DNA from: a virus
DNA length: 49,293 nucleotides
IMG/VR virus record: IMGVR_UViG_3300031976_000023
Span: 1-49,293 of that record
Direction: 5' to 3' (one strand)
Shown: positions 23,218 to 32,608 of the stretch, piece by piece
Layout of the letters: each line of letters opens with the position of its first letter
How positions within the stretch are numbered: the first letter of the stretch is position 1
Notes under the pieces: generated by a model
The model's database searches: none
What the model was told of the DNA's origin: nothing
The model's input: the letters and a program-made list of their open reading frames with translations, nothing else
Program-made: the position numbers and the translations under genes

Positions 23218-25695
23218 TTATCCTTCTAGTGTTGCGACTCTTGCAGTGAGTGCTTCTATTAGTGCGTTCTGTTCTTGTATTGCTTTGACTAGGATTGGTA
23301 CGAACTTGCTGTACTGTAGACCCATCTGCTTGCCGTCACCTGATGTAGATACGGTAAGGTTTTTCTTAGCGGCAGTTGTATATCCAGCGGCTTCCTCAAG
23401 AGCTTGGACTTCCTGTGCCTTAAACCCTATGTCCAGCCAATCTTCTTTGTGAGTACCATCTGGAGACTGTGCGTTAAGGTCATAATCTTCAGCAGTTTTA
23501 TCACCATACTTAGAGCGTTTATCCCACTTGTAGGTTACAGGAGCTAGTGCCTTAACAAAGTCTAAGCCTAAGTCTAAAGCGGTAAAGTCTGTTTTATCTC
23601 GTTGGTCAGAAGCTACAGTCCAATCTACTTGAACGTGGGCTTCGGTAATAGCGTCATCACCAAGCACAATTTCATTACTGCCTGTACTAATAGCACCACC
23701 CGGACTTCCTGCACGTCCTGCGTCATTCCCAAGAATTAAATTATTAGAACCACTAGTAATTTCATAGCCTGAACTTAGCCCCATAGTAGTATTTTTTGCC
23801 CCAGTAACAAGTCTACCTGATCCTGAACCTACAGCTGTATTACCAAGGCCACAATTTGCAGATAAAGCCAGATACCCTATTCCTGTGTTTTCAGTACCAT
23901 CATCAGTAGCATCACCAGCAAGCGCACCCACGAATGTGTTCAGTGTGCCCGTGGTGACTGATGTTCCTGCGTTATCACCAACTGCTACGTTATACATATT
24001 TGCTACACTGGTTGAATTTTGTGTGCTTAAAGCATTTGATCCTATTGCAATGGACCTACAACCATTTGTATCTGCATCTAGTGCTTGTGCACCAAGTACA
24101 ACATTATTGCTGCCGCCAGTAAGATCATTACCAGCCTCAGTTCCTATTACGACATTGCCAATTCCAGTGAGAGTACCAGCACAAGTAAGTCCACCTATTA
24201 TCGTGTTGCTGTGTCCTGTGCTTACACCCTTACCTGCCTGATAACCCATAGCCACGTTGTAACTTTGACCGTCAGCAGGTTCAAAGTTTTTTAAAGCCTC
24301 ATATCCAATAGCTACTGCACCGTCACCATCATTGTTTGTAGCTAACGCATCAACCCCTATTGCTATGTTATACAGCCCAGTTGCAGTAGCGGTTCCTGCA
24401 TCCATACCAACAAAACAATTAGAATGACCACTTGTTAACTGTTGACCTGCATCTTTACCGATACAAAGATTAGCGTTACCTGTCATAACAGCATTACCAG
24501 CAGCGTTATATCCAATAATTACACAGTCAGCTATGGTAGTTGCTTGATCTCCTGCAATGCCGCCAATAATTACGTTGCGAAGACCGTCTACAATGTCATT
24601 TCCTGCGTTATATCCAATAGCTACGTTATAAGCATCTTGCTCCGCATTTTGATTTTCTAATGCCATTGCACCAATAGCTATGTTGTTTGCATGATCATCT
24701 TCTGTTTTTAACGCATGATAGCCAATGGCAATATTTGAGTCACCAGAATCTAATGCAGTCCCTGCATCTACCCCAATTAGAACATTGTTTAGTCCTGCAT
24801 TAGAAGCAACAATGCTGTCTCCTGCGTTTGTTCCGATACGAGTATTTGTGGTTCCACTGGCTGAGTTTGTAATAAGGTCAATTCCAGTTTCAATTTGTAT
24901 ATTTGAATCTGTAATGCGCATACATTCTGAACCATTGGTGTATGTAGCAATAAAACCGTTCTCACGGTTCATAGTATAATTGTTTGCGCCTATTTGGATA
25001 ATTTCAAAACCGTTGCCAGTTCCAGAGCCGCTTGTGCTGTCAGTTAGTCTTAGATTAGCACCAACTGTTCCTGTGTCGTGGATATGTAAAGCGCTTCCAT
25101 AAGATGTTGCTGGAGTAGCACCTACTCCAACATTATGGTTAAACGTAGCCGTACCAGCGTCAGACATATCCAAGGTTAATGCAGTGATGTCAGCACCACC
25201 ATCAGCACCTTTAAAAATCATGTCTTTGTCGTTTACACTTGAAGATATAACAAAATCACTTGATGAGTTGGTAAATTTACCAAATTGAGTACCCGCATCT
25301 GATAGACGTACATCTCCACCATCAGCATCTAGAATAATATCACCAGCTACATCAAGGGTCAGATCACCAGAAGACAGGTCAATCTCTGTGCCATCAATGG
25401 TTATATTATCTACAACCACACCAGCATTAGCCGTGACTACACCAGCTACACCTAGAGTGCTTGCCATATCAACAGCACCATCAATGTCAACAACATCTAA
25501 GTTGGTTGTACCGTCTACGTCTATGTCACCAGAGATGTCTAAAGACGTTGCAGTTAAGACACCTGTAACTCCAAGAGTGCCACCAACGGTCATGTCATCA
25601 GTAACGGTAAGATCATCACCTATCGTTAGATCATCAGTGATGGTAGCTGATGTAGTGTTTACACTTACAGCCCTAGAGCCAATATATCCTGCCAT
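23218..25695 (-). CDS. Tail fibre with YadA-like head repeats and C-terminal S74 chaperone
   Basis: This 825-aa protein opens MAGYIGSRAVSV and has the shared unit LDISGDIDVDGTTNLDVVDIDGA near residue 48. Residues ~265-690 hold many repeats of the form N-(I/V)-AIG-x-x-AL and NV-x-IG-x-x-AG, the pattern of trimeric autotransporter (YadA-type) beta-roll heads. The last ~130 residues begin with SDQRDKTDF and end in a coiled coil (AIQEQNALIEALTARVATLEG). This is the S74 intramolecular chaperone, which drives trimerisation and usually cleaves itself off at the serine of SD-x-R. It starts in the previous stop (TAATG). Confidence 0.9.
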   Translation of the reverse strand: MAGYIGSRAVSVNTTSATITDDLTIGDDLTVTDDMTVGGTLGVTGVLTATSLDISGDIDVDGTTNLDVVDIDGAVDMASTLGVAGVVTANAGVVVDNITIDGTEIDLSSGDLTLDVAGDIILDADGGDVRLSDAGTQFGKFTNSSSDFVISSSVNDKDMIFKGADGGADITALTLDMSDAGTATFNHNVGVGATPATSYGSALHIHDTGTVGANLRLTDSTSGSGTGNGFEIIQIGANNYTMNRENGFIATYTNGSECMRITDSNIQIETGIDLITNSASGTTNTRIGTNAGDSIVASNAGLNNVLIGVDAGTALDSGDSNIAIGYHALKTEDDHANNIAIGAMALENQNAEQDAYNVAIGYNAGNDIVDGLRNVIIGGIAGDQATTIADCVIIGYNAAGNAVMTGNANLCIGKDAGQQLTSGHSNCFVGMDAGTATATGLYNIAIGVDALATNNDGDGAVAIGYEALKNFEPADGQSYNVAMGYQAGKGVSTGHSNTIIGGLTCAGTLTGIGNVVIGTEAGNDLTGGSNNVVLGAQALDADTNGCRSIAIGSNALSTQNSTSVANMYNVAVGDNAGTSVTTGTLNTFVGALAGDATDDGTENTGIGYLALSANCGLGNTAVGSGSGRLVTGAKNTTMGLSSGYEITSGSNNLILGNDAGRAGSPGGAISTGSNEIVLGDDAITEAHVQVDWTVASDQRDKTDFTALDLGLDFVKALAPVTYKWDKRSKYGDKTAEDYDLNAQSPDGTHKEDWLDIGFKAQEVQALEEAAGYTTAAKKNLTVSTSGDGKQMGLQYSKFVPILVKAIQEQNALIEALTARVATLEG

Positions 25696-26048
25696 TAGGT
25701 TATCTCCATATAACTCATTATTACTGAAACTTTGTCAGCTACAGAACAGTCTACTTTAATTATATCACCTACGTTAGCTACAATCTTACCGTCAAGTACA
25801 GACAAAGATGATCCTACAGGTATAGCTACGTCTTTAACAAGTTGTGCCGTAGTGTTCTGTGTCTGACTTGTTTGGGTAGTTGTACTCACAAAGTCTACTG
25901 AAGCAGTAACCTGTGAACTGTGTACGTTACATAAGAATAGTCCAAGTATAATAACAGTACTACCAGACTGTACTGTGTATATTGTTTCAGGTGTACCAGA
26001 ACTTGCTGGTGCTACATCCCGTGTAATTGTTTTAAAAGTGTTAGCCAT
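25695..26048 (-). CDS. Small beta-rich structural protein, paralogue of 44612-44980 (117 aa)
   Basis: This 117-aa protein is mostly beta (ETIYTVQSGSTVIILGLFLCNVH, ASVDFVSTT, VKDVAIPVGSSLSVLDGKIVANVGDIIKV). The order of strands resembles the 122-aa protein at 44612-44980. It lies between two fibre genes, and its stop overlaps the next start. Small jelly-roll-like proteins of this kind are often fibre-attachment or decoration pieces. The family is not named with confidence. Confidence 0.65.
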   Translation of the reverse strand: MANTFKTITRDVAPASSGTPETIYTVQSGSTVIILGLFLCNVHSSQVTASVDFVSTTTQTSQTQNTTAQLVKDVAIPVGSSLSVLDGKIVANVGDIIKVDCSVADKVSVIMSYMEIT

Positions 26049-26062
26049 TGTTTTCTCCTATA

Positions 26063-28234
26063 TCAACCAAGCGCAATGGCTAGGGCTGTGGCATCATCTG
26101 TTGTTGCAACTGTACCAGCAGCAGCAGGTAAAGTCAAGGTCACATCTGCAGTAGATGCTGGTCCTATTAGTGTTACTTTATTTGAGCCGTTATCTGAGTC
26201 CTCAAAGAACTCTACAAAGCCAGCAGATGTAGCTCCGTTTTTTACAGATACACCTGCGTTAGCTATTGCAGTAGCTGTAAGTGTAGCTACTCCTGTAACT
26301 TGCAGAGTACTTGCCATATCTACAGCACCGTCTATGTCTACTGCATCTAAGTTGGTAGTGCCATCTACATCAATATCGCCACTAATATCTAGTGAGCCAA
26401 AGGAACCTACACCTGTCGTAGTAATGTTAGATGAGCCATTGTCTATAGCACCAAAGCCAGAAGTAATACTACCTGAGTTTAATGCACCAGTAGTAACAAT
26501 GTTACCTCCACCTACGTTGTGACTTGCAAAGTATGTAGACACTGTATCTACATTAGTCATACGCATAGTTCCAGCATCATTGATAAGGATACCGTCACCA
26601 CTTGCTACTGCCGTAGTACCTCTTGAAGTATCACCATCAATAAGGTTTATTTCTGCAGTTGTAGCTGTAACACCATCAAGGATGTTTAACTCAGCGGCAG
26701 TAGATGTTACACCGTCAAGTATATTTAGTTCTGCTGCAGTTGACGTAACACCATCAAGAATGTTAAGCTCTGCTGCAGTACTTGTTACACCATCCATGAT
26801 ATTAAGTTCTGCTGCAGTAGCAGATATTGCAGTACCATTAAAGTTAATGGCATCTACATAGGCAGTACCATCAATGTACAAGTCTTTAAACTCTAATGAG
26901 CTAGATCCTAAGTCTACGTCATTGTCAGTTGTAGGTAGAATAGAACCATTGTTAAATGTAACTTGTGTCTCACCACCAGTAGTAACCGTAATTACATCTG
27001 AGCCACTAAAGGTAATGCTAGTGTTTGTATCTGAGTCACCTGTAATACTATCTAGCTGTATGTCACCTGCATTAGTAAAGTTAGAGTCACTTAGATCAAA
27101 TGTACCTGTAACGTCTAAGTTACCACCTACAGATAGATTACCTGATACATCTACTGCACCATTAATATCCACTGTAGTTGCAGCTATCTGTACTTCAGTG
27201 TCAGCTACAATGTCTAACTGTCCATCTGTACTTGAGTTAATGTACAGGTCAGCGTCACGAAACTGTATCTTGTTATTTGTAGCTACCGTAGTTGCAGCGG
27301 CAATATTTACTGCACCGTCAATATCAACTACGTCTAAGTTTGTTGTACCGTCTACATCAATGTTACCACTAATGTCTAATGACGCAGCAATGATTTCACC
27401 ACTTGCATTAATTGCACCGTCAATGTCTATTGTTGTAGCTACAATTTGTATCTCAGTGTCTGCAACAATGTCTAGCTGACCATCTGCGCTAGAGTTAATG
27501 TAGATAGCACTGTCACGAAATCCTACCTTCTTGTCTGTAGCTACAAGTATATCTTCTGCAAGTCCATCAATGTAGGCACTACCATCAATGTATATGTTAC
27601 GCCACTGTTGACTTGAGCTACCTAAGTCATATGTATCATCATCGTCAGGTATAATGTGTGAGTCAACATCTGCACCAAATACTACGTTGTCACTGGCTGA
27701 GTCACCTAATGTAAGTGTACCACCGTTAAACGTTGTAGTGCCTGTTACTGTAGCATTACCTGCAACTGTAAGATTACCACCTACAGCTAAGTTACCTGAG
27801 ATGTCTGCAGCACCATTCATGTCAATAGTAGTAGCTGCGATTTGTATTTCTGTATCAGCTACGAGATCAAGTTGACCATCAGCAGATGAGTTAATATAAA
27901 TAGCTGTATCACGAAACTGTATCTTTTCAGTAGAGGCTACAAGTATGTCATCAGAAAACTCAAAGTAGTCTTCGTCTTCCATCCACTTTAGTACACCGTC
28001 ATTAGTCTCACCGTCAAAGGTAATTGTAATATCTGTAGCTGAAGTAGCTGCACCAAACGTAAGTGTATTACTTAGCAGCTTAGTAATTGCTGCACCCTCT
28101 GCAGCAGTACCATCGTGTGTGTGTCCAGAGGAAGCATTAAAGGCAGCTAGAAGTTGGTCAAACTCGTCATTGGAGTCTGCTGCATCAATAATGTCACCGT
28201 CTGTATATGTGGACTGCCGTGTATAACCAGCCAT
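26063..28234 (-). CDS. Tail fibre protein with tandem TAAELNILDG repeats (723 aa)
   Basis: The first fibre gene after tail tube B, so probably the fibre that attaches to the tail (gp17-like). It opens MAGYTRQSTYTDGDIIDAADSNDEF. The body has repeated units: DLVADTEIQIAATTIDMNGA and LDISGNIDVDGTTNLDVVDIDGA, each about three times, and DLGSSS-x-x-(W/F)-x-(N/D)(I/L)YIDG twice. A block of TAAELN(I/L)(M/L)DGVTS repeats lies near residues 470-525. It ends with LTLPAAAGTVATTDDATALA. The ribosome-binding site AAAGGAGAAAT is strong. Confidence 0.85.
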   Translation of the reverse strand: MAGYTRQSTYTDGDIIDAADSNDEFDQLLAAFNASSGHTHDGTAAEGAAITKLLSNTLTFGAATSATDITITFDGETNDGVLKWMEDEDYFEFSDDILVASTEKIQFRDTAIYINSSADGQLDLVADTEIQIAATTIDMNGAADISGNLAVGGNLTVAGNATVTGTTTFNGGTLTLGDSASDNVVFGADVDSHIIPDDDDTYDLGSSSQQWRNIYIDGSAYIDGLAEDILVATDKKVGFRDSAIYINSSADGQLDIVADTEIQIVATTIDIDGAINASGEIIAASLDISGNIDVDGTTNLDVVDIDGAVNIAAATTVATNNKIQFRDADLYINSSTDGQLDIVADTEVQIAATTVDINGAVDVSGNLSVGGNLDVTGTFDLSDSNFTNAGDIQLDSITGDSDTNTSITFSGSDVITVTTGGETQVTFNNGSILPTTDNDVDLGSSSLEFKDLYIDGTAYVDAINFNGTAISATAAELNIMDGVTSTAAELNILDGVTSTAAELNILDGVTSTAAELNILDGVTATTAEINLIDGDTSRGTTAVASGDGILINDAGTMRMTNVDTVSTYFASHNVGGGNIVTTGALNSGSITSGFGAIDNGSSNITTTGVGSFGSLDISGDIDVDGTTNLDAVDIDGAVDMASTLQVTGVATLTATAIANAGVSVKNGATSAGFVEFFEDSDNGSNKVTLIGPASTADVTLTLPAAAGTVATTDDATALAIALG
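26656..26826 (-). repeat. 39-nt tandem repeats encoding TAAELNILDGVTS
   Basis: Four near-identical 13-residue units plus one diverged unit (TTAEINLIDGDTS) lie in tandem inside the 723-aa fibre gene. The DNA differs at wobble positions from unit to unit, so the repeat is kept at the protein level. It is a common marine phage fibre motif. Confidence 0.8.
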
Positions 28235-28245
28235 TTATTTCTCCT

Positions 28246-29961
28246 TTAACGCCTTGCGGCTGCATCAAATTCTAACTGAAAGCCTTTAAGTGAGTAAGGC
28301 TCTGATGTACCATTGTCAACAACCCTTAGTGCTATTGCAAAGCCACTACCTTCTACTGCCTGTCTTACCAAAGGCTGAGACTGCCCACCGTAAGTAACAG
28401 TACCGTATGCTCCTGCTCCATATATAGCAACAATAGAGCTACTATCAAATGGATAAGCTGCAGGTCTTGGAGCATTAGGGTCTTCATAGTCATATCGTAA
28501 GAACAAGTCAGAGTTTACTACACCTTCAGGAGCATAGTTAATAATAACCCTTTGGAAGTTTTTACGAATACCTGCATCACCCATAGTTAAGTCAGGTGAT
28601 CTGTATCTACCGATTATATTGTCTCCATCAAAAGTATTGCCTTGTTCTTGTCTGTACACATATCCATCGTATCCACCATGTAATACATATACTTTACCAT
28701 CTTCATTTATAGAGTCAGTACAAGAAGGTTGTAATCCAAACGTTTCAGAAAACTCATACCCATCTCTTGACCTATGAGCAATAACACCCTTTGTTGTTTT
28801 CTTTGCAGTAGTAGAAGAGTTTACAAAAAATATTCTATACTGTGTCTTGTCAGGTACAATTAAAGAATCAAATTCATCTATCGTACTGTGTACATTAAAC
28901 AACTGATGTACTGGTGTACTAATACTTCCAAGTTCTACGTCACCAATACGTTCAGTTCCAGCTACAGTTCTAAGTCCATCTCTACCTAAGAATACAATGT
29001 CACCAGCAAATTCCTGTATTGTAAACCCATTCATACATCCTATGTTACGAGATATAGGAACTAACTGAAAGTCAGCTATACTATTACCTGACAGTTTAAA
29101 TATACGTTCTTCACAGAATATAATAAGATCATCACGAAATGGAAACAATCCTGTGATAGGACTTTCTACTACAATAGATCCTGCACCGTTAGCTGCCGTA
29201 AAGTCTGTAGCTGAGTATGGTGCAGTAAAAACTATTTCTTGTGGATTACTAGACATACCAGCAAAGAATAAAGTGTTCTTGTGTCCTGTTACAAACTTAG
29301 GGTCAGCAGGTGCGCCAGTTCCACCTATGTCAGTTACAGAGTTACCAGAGGCAAAGTATGATGCATTGTTAGCTCCATCTGCAAATACTATTATGTCAGT
29401 GCCAGATAAGTTCTGTCTATAAAAAGTATACTTACCTGCACTTGTACGACCTGTATCTATCTGCGTCCAATACTGTGTAAGTGTTGCATCATCTGCATGT
29501 GCTGCAGCACTCGTACTATTTGCTCCTCTTGTACATCCAGTAAGCTGTGTAGTACTCTTACCTGTGTAAGTAATCTGTTCTGTACCTACAAGTATAGTAC
29601 CTGTTGTGCTAAAGTCTGCAGTGCTATCTAGTGTAAGTGTAGTAGCTGAATTATTAATTGCACCATTTAGTGCATTACTTGCCCCTGTAGATCTAAATAC
29701 TTTAGTACCTCTAGCTGCTATTACTTCTCCTTTGTGGTACGCAGACATAAGTACCTTTTCAGAAGTAGCAGAAGTATGAGGAACTAAGTTAGCGTTCCAT
29801 TTAGTATATCCATTTATCCTACGGTATCCACCCTTAATGTCAGGCTCAAAGTTTTGCAACTCAAATGCTTGTCCGGGGTCCATAGTAAAAGTAGAACTGT
29901 TAAGTACTAAACCACCTTTACAAGGAAAGATAAATGGATTAAGACCTGATTCATCTGCCAT
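28246..29961 (-). CDS. Tail tubular protein B / nozzle-type stabilisation protein
   Basis: This 571-aa protein opens NPFIFPCKGGLVLNSS, with FELQNFEPDIKGGYRRINGY, the usual start of marine podovirus tail nozzle proteins. An inserted domain (about residues 105-160, with NSATTLTLDSTADF, TILVGTEQITYTG and LTGCTRG) is a common adhesin-like module in tail proteins. A beta-propeller-like body follows (DGLRTVAGTERIGDVELGSIS, DGYVYRQEQGN). Its place between tube A and the first fibre, and its length, fit the gp12-like nozzle. Confidence 0.8.
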   Translation of the reverse strand: MADESGLNPFIFPCKGGLVLNSSTFTMDPGQAFELQNFEPDIKGGYRRINGYTKWNANLVPHTSATSEKVLMSAYHKGEVIAARGTKVFRSTGASNALNGAINNSATTLTLDSTADFSTTGTILVGTEQITYTGKSTTQLTGCTRGANSTSAAAHADDATLTQYWTQIDTGRTSAGKYTFYRQNLSGTDIIVFADGANNASYFASGNSVTDIGGTGAPADPKFVTGHKNTLFFAGMSSNPQEIVFTAPYSATDFTAANGAGSIVVESPITGLFPFRDDLIIFCEERIFKLSGNSIADFQLVPISRNIGCMNGFTIQEFAGDIVFLGRDGLRTVAGTERIGDVELGSISTPVHQLFNVHSTIDEFDSLIVPDKTQYRIFFVNSSTTAKKTTKGVIAHRSRDGYEFSETFGLQPSCTDSINEDGKVYVLHGGYDGYVYRQEQGNTFDGDNIIGRYRSPDLTMGDAGIRKNFQRVIINYAPEGVVNSDLFLRYDYEDPNAPRPAAYPFDSSSIVAIYGAGAYGTVTYGGQSQPLVRQAVEGSGFAIALRVVDNGTSEPYSLKGFQLEFDAAARR

Positions 29962-29970
29962 ATTTAAACC

Positions 29971-30681
29971 TTAACCAAACATACTTACAGATTTAGATGA
30001 TCGTGTAATCATTTTAGATCGTATATAATCTACCCTGTTAGATAAAAGACTTCTCATATTTTTTATACCAGCTTCAAACCTTTGAAAATTTAATTGAAAC
30101 TGACTTGCTTCACCCCTGTACTGATACCCATATGCAGTTGCACCATCTATTATAACGGCTCTATATTGCTCTGGTATTACAGGAACATCCGTAGCTGCAG
30201 ATAAAGAAGTTGTATATGAATACAATTCGTACTTTAAAGAGTATGCTTTATCAGGATAAGGATATAAACCATAGTTATTATCGGGAGTTCTAAAAACACT
30301 ACGAGGTACACTACCTACGTCTGTTTGATCTTCCTGTGTAATAAAACTATCTAGGTAATCTTTGTAATCTAAAACGTTTAAACTTCCACCACCTACACTT
30401 AATGAATCATCTTTTACAAGTCTAAAGGTATCGTAGTCTACATGTTTAGCCGTAGTAGGTATGCTGTATCGGGTAGTACCAGCAACAAGTGTATCTGTTT
30501 TAGTAGAATGATTAAAGGGCCAACTGTATGCACTGGTATTAATATAATCAATAGAATCATTTATTGCATTTTTACATTGTATTTGAAAGCCTCTAGCTGC
30601 AGTAAAGTTAGAAGATGTAAGGGCAACCTCATTAAAACGAGCAATGACTTCATTTGTAATATCTAAGTATGTATATGCCAT
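29971..30681 (-). CDS. Tail tubular protein A / head-tail adaptor (gp11-like)
   Basis: This 236-aa protein opens MAYTYLDITNEVIARFNEV, continues INDSIDYIN, SWPFNH and RYSIPTTAKHVDYDTFRLV, and has PEQYRAVIIDGATAYGYQYRGEA near residue 170. This order matches tail tube A (adaptor) proteins, which form the ring below the portal. It follows the capsid gene group and precedes the nozzle gene, as in T7. The C terminus is basic (SKMITRSSKSVSMFG). Confidence 0.85.
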   Translation of the reverse strand: MAYTYLDITNEVIARFNEVALTSSNFTAARGFQIQCKNAINDSIDYINTSAYSWPFNHSTKTDTLVAGTTRYSIPTTAKHVDYDTFRLVKDDSLSVGGGSLNVLDYKDYLDSFITQEDQTDVGSVPRSVFRTPDNNYGLYPYPDKAYSLKYELYSYTTSLSAATDVPVIPEQYRAVIIDGATAYGYQYRGEASQFQLNFQRFEAGIKNMRSLLSNRVDYIRSKMITRSSKSVSMFG

Positions 30682-30705
30682 TAAGTTTCCTTTGGATGCG
30701 TCAAT

Positions 30706-30728
30706 GGGGCCAGCGACATGCCAGCCCC
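30706..30728 (-). terminator. Strong hairpin between capsid-associated and tail tube genes
   Basis: On the minus strand GGGGCTGGC pairs with GCTGGCCCC around a 5-nt loop (nine pairs, two G-U). It lies in the 63-nt gap after the 177-aa gene. No U-run follows, so it may give partial termination, an RNase-resistant 3' end or an expression step-down between head and tail genes. Confidence 0.45.
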
Positions 30729-30744
30729 AAAGTAGTGTTTAGTA

Positions 30745-31278
30745 CTATACCAGATCACGCTGGGCGACTGCGGCTTCTGTCATTGCGGCAGAAACGTCTG
30801 CAATTACTGCGTATACCCGTAGGCGTCCAGTAGCAGGTGCAGCACCCGCAACAACTACGTCAATAGTATCAGCAGCACTAACACATGCAAGTGCAGCGGC
30901 AGCAAAAGTTGAAGCTGCTCCTGTATTCACAACGTTAGCTTCGCCATTAGTACCTTTTGCAAGATACGTACCAGCGGCAGCGTCAAGAGCAGCACCATCA
31001 ATAATGTCATCTCCACCAGCAAAGTCAATATTACAAGTACAACTTGCAGTAAAGGACTTCATTATTTCTGCACCAGCAGCAACAACTACTGATTCGGCAG
31101 GGATTTCAAGCAATTGAAAGATGTCTCCATCTGCACCAGAGTAACCAGCAGTTACCATTGCATCAATATCTAGGATTGCTTCAATGGTTCGTACAGTGTT
31201 ACCAACGTTAGTTGGAACAGCTAAAACGTTTGCTCCAACACCAGCGGTATCAACGGAAGTCATGTCATAAGTAGCCAT
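30745..31278 (-). CDS. Capsid-associated (decoration-type) protein (177 aa)
   Basis: This 177-aa protein opens MATYDMTSVDTAGVGANVLAVP and is rich in Ala, Gly and Val, with alternating beta segments (QLLEIPAESVVVAAGAEI; GRLRVYAVIADVSAA). Such Ala-rich beta proteins directly after the major capsid gene are found as minor capsid or decoration proteins in marine phages. It is expected to be highly expressed together with capsid from the same promoter (32576-32603). The role comes from position and composition only. Confidence 0.7.
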   Translation of the reverse strand: MATYDMTSVDTAGVGANVLAVPTNVGNTVRTIEAILDIDAMVTAGYSGADGDIFQLLEIPAESVVVAAGAEIMKSFTASCTCNIDFAGGDDIIDGAALDAAAGTYLAKGTNGEANVVNTGAASTFAAAALACVSAADTIDVVVAGAAPATGRLRVYAVIADVSAAMTEAAVAQRDLV

Positions 31279-31292
31279 AATTTATATCCCCC

Positions 31293-32366
31293 CTACGCTG
31301 CGTTATAACGAGCAGTTACGATTGCTTCTGGACGAAGAATCTTCCTGCCGTATAAATGCATACCACGAACAATGTCAGCAAAGCTGTCAGGGTCACGGTA
31401 TGTTTCTGTCTTATTGATCTGCTCTGCAGTTGCTACAGCAGAATCGTGACCAGCTACGACAACGCCGAAGTTAGTCAGTTGGTTTGCAGAACCTGTAGTT
31501 CCCGGTCCAGTACCTACTGATGGCAGGTTAGACGAGGAGTATACACGGAAGCCGTGGAAGTTGTTAATGGAAAGACCATTACGCAATCCACCTGATTCAC
31601 CGAAATCTGCGTTCATAAAGCGTGAATCTTCATCAGCTAAGATTTCCATAAATACTGGATCTACCACTAACCAGCGACCTTGCTTATCTACTTGCTGTTG
31701 ATCAAGTAAACGAGCCATACGTGCTACAACCATAGCTGGTGAAGCAGTTGCCGTTGGAAGTGCAGTCGCACCCGGTAAACGTGCAGCTAAAGGAATAGAG
31801 TGTGTTCCTGCGGAACTAGTAGTAATATTCCCAAAGTCTCCCTTATGAAGTTGCATAGAAGATAGCAACTCATTCGATCCTGCAGTTGATACTGCTTTAG
31901 TACCGTTTACAGTTGAGTTCAGTCCATCAGCTTGTGAGTGCAATGAAGACTGTGCATAACCAGCCATGTATCCAAGAACTTCTTGGTCATGTTGATCTGC
32001 CAAACGGTATGCAGCACGATTAGATGCGAGATCCATGAAGTTTACATGACTATGAGCTTCTTCAATATCGTCCATCTTGAAAGCAAAATAGTTAGCTTTG
32101 TCAATGACTAATGAAAAGTCTTCGTCCTGTAAATCCTGTGCTGTGACATTCGTGCCACGTGCATACTGCGAAACAGAAATTTCTGGTTCCTTAATGATCT
32201 TGACGGTATCGCCTTGACCACTTATCTCTCCGAAATAATCGGAGTTAGTAATGTCACCACAGACAGTAGCTTTGCGGAACGCAAGCTGTACCTGTTTGCT
32301 GTAAATGACCGGGCTAAAATTACCATTTGGTAGATTTCCATAACCCGTAGCTGTCGTAAATGCCAT
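31293..32366 (-). CDS. Major capsid protein
   Basis: The start at 32366 (MAFTTATGYGNLPNGNF) follows AAGGAT, giving 357 aa; a longer frame from 32441 would run into the leader and adds unlikely residues. It has QVQLAFRKATVCGDI, a linker rich in Gly/Ser, ARLLDQQQVDKQGRWLVVDPVF, GESGGLRNGLSINNFHGFRVY (beta) and LHLYGRK-like DIVRGMHLYGRKIL at the end. This is the HK97-fold major capsid pattern of T7-like marine phages. It lies between scaffold and tail tube genes. A strong promoter and a ~200-nt structured leader precede it. Confidence 0.9.
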   Translation of the reverse strand: MAFTTATGYGNLPNGNFSPVIYSKQVQLAFRKATVCGDITNSDYFGEISGQGDTVKIIKEPEISVSQYARGTNVTAQDLQDEDFSLVIDKANYFAFKMDDIEEAHSHVNFMDLASNRAAYRLADQHDQEVLGYMAGYAQSSLHSQADGLNSTVNGTKAVSTAGSNELLSSMQLHKGDFGNITTSSAGTHSIPLAARLPGATALPTATASPAMVVARMARLLDQQQVDKQGRWLVVDPVFMEILADEDSRFMNADFGESGGLRNGLSINNFHGFRVYSSSNLPSVGTGPGTTGSANQLTNFGVVVAGHDSAVATAEQINKTETYRDPDSFADIVRGMHLYGRKILRPEAIVTARYNAA

Positions 32367-32570
32367 TGTATTATCCTTTGCATTGAGACACAGATACAAA
32401 CTAAAATCGTTTTTAATGAGGCTAACTCTATTGGGTAACATTATTGTAGAAAGTTGGCCGACCTTCTATATAACGGGCCAAAGATATTAGGTAATCGCTA
32501 GAACTATTTATGTTTGTGAAGATGAGCTAATGCGGGTAGTCCATAAATGGGGCCGCATTAAACCCGATGT
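32367..32570 (-). promoter_or_regulatory. Structured 5' leader of the major capsid gene
   Basis: About 200 non-coding nt lie between the capsid promoter and its ATG. Two inverted repeats stand out: AATGCGG/CCGCATT (32529-32535 with 32553-32559) and TTGGCC/GGCCAA (32454-32459 with 32476-32481). They could stabilise the mRNA or control translation. No open frame of note is present. Confidence 0.5.
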
Positions 32571-32575
32571 ATATA

Positions 32576-32603
32576 GTTATATTCTTTATACTCGTATTGT
32601 CAA
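32576..32603 (-). promoter_or_regulatory. Sigma70-type promoter of the major capsid gene
   Basis: Reading leftwards: TTGACA (32603-32598), 16 nt, TATAAC (32581-32576). This is a near-consensus host promoter in the gap between scaffold and capsid, with transcription expected to start near 32569. It would raise capsid transcription above the rest of the operon, as for the strong gene 10 promoter of T7. It also indicates use of the host polymerase. Confidence 0.75.
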
Positions 32604-32608
32604 GCCTT

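Noticed and set aside
23885-24241. Long plus-strand frames opposite the fibre and scaffold genes
   Set aside because: They mirror the repeats of the minus-strand genes, lack ribosome-binding sites and resemble no protein.
26656-26826. Regular 39-nt repeats as a CRISPR-like array
   Set aside because: They are in-frame codons of a fibre gene with wobble changes and no spacers.
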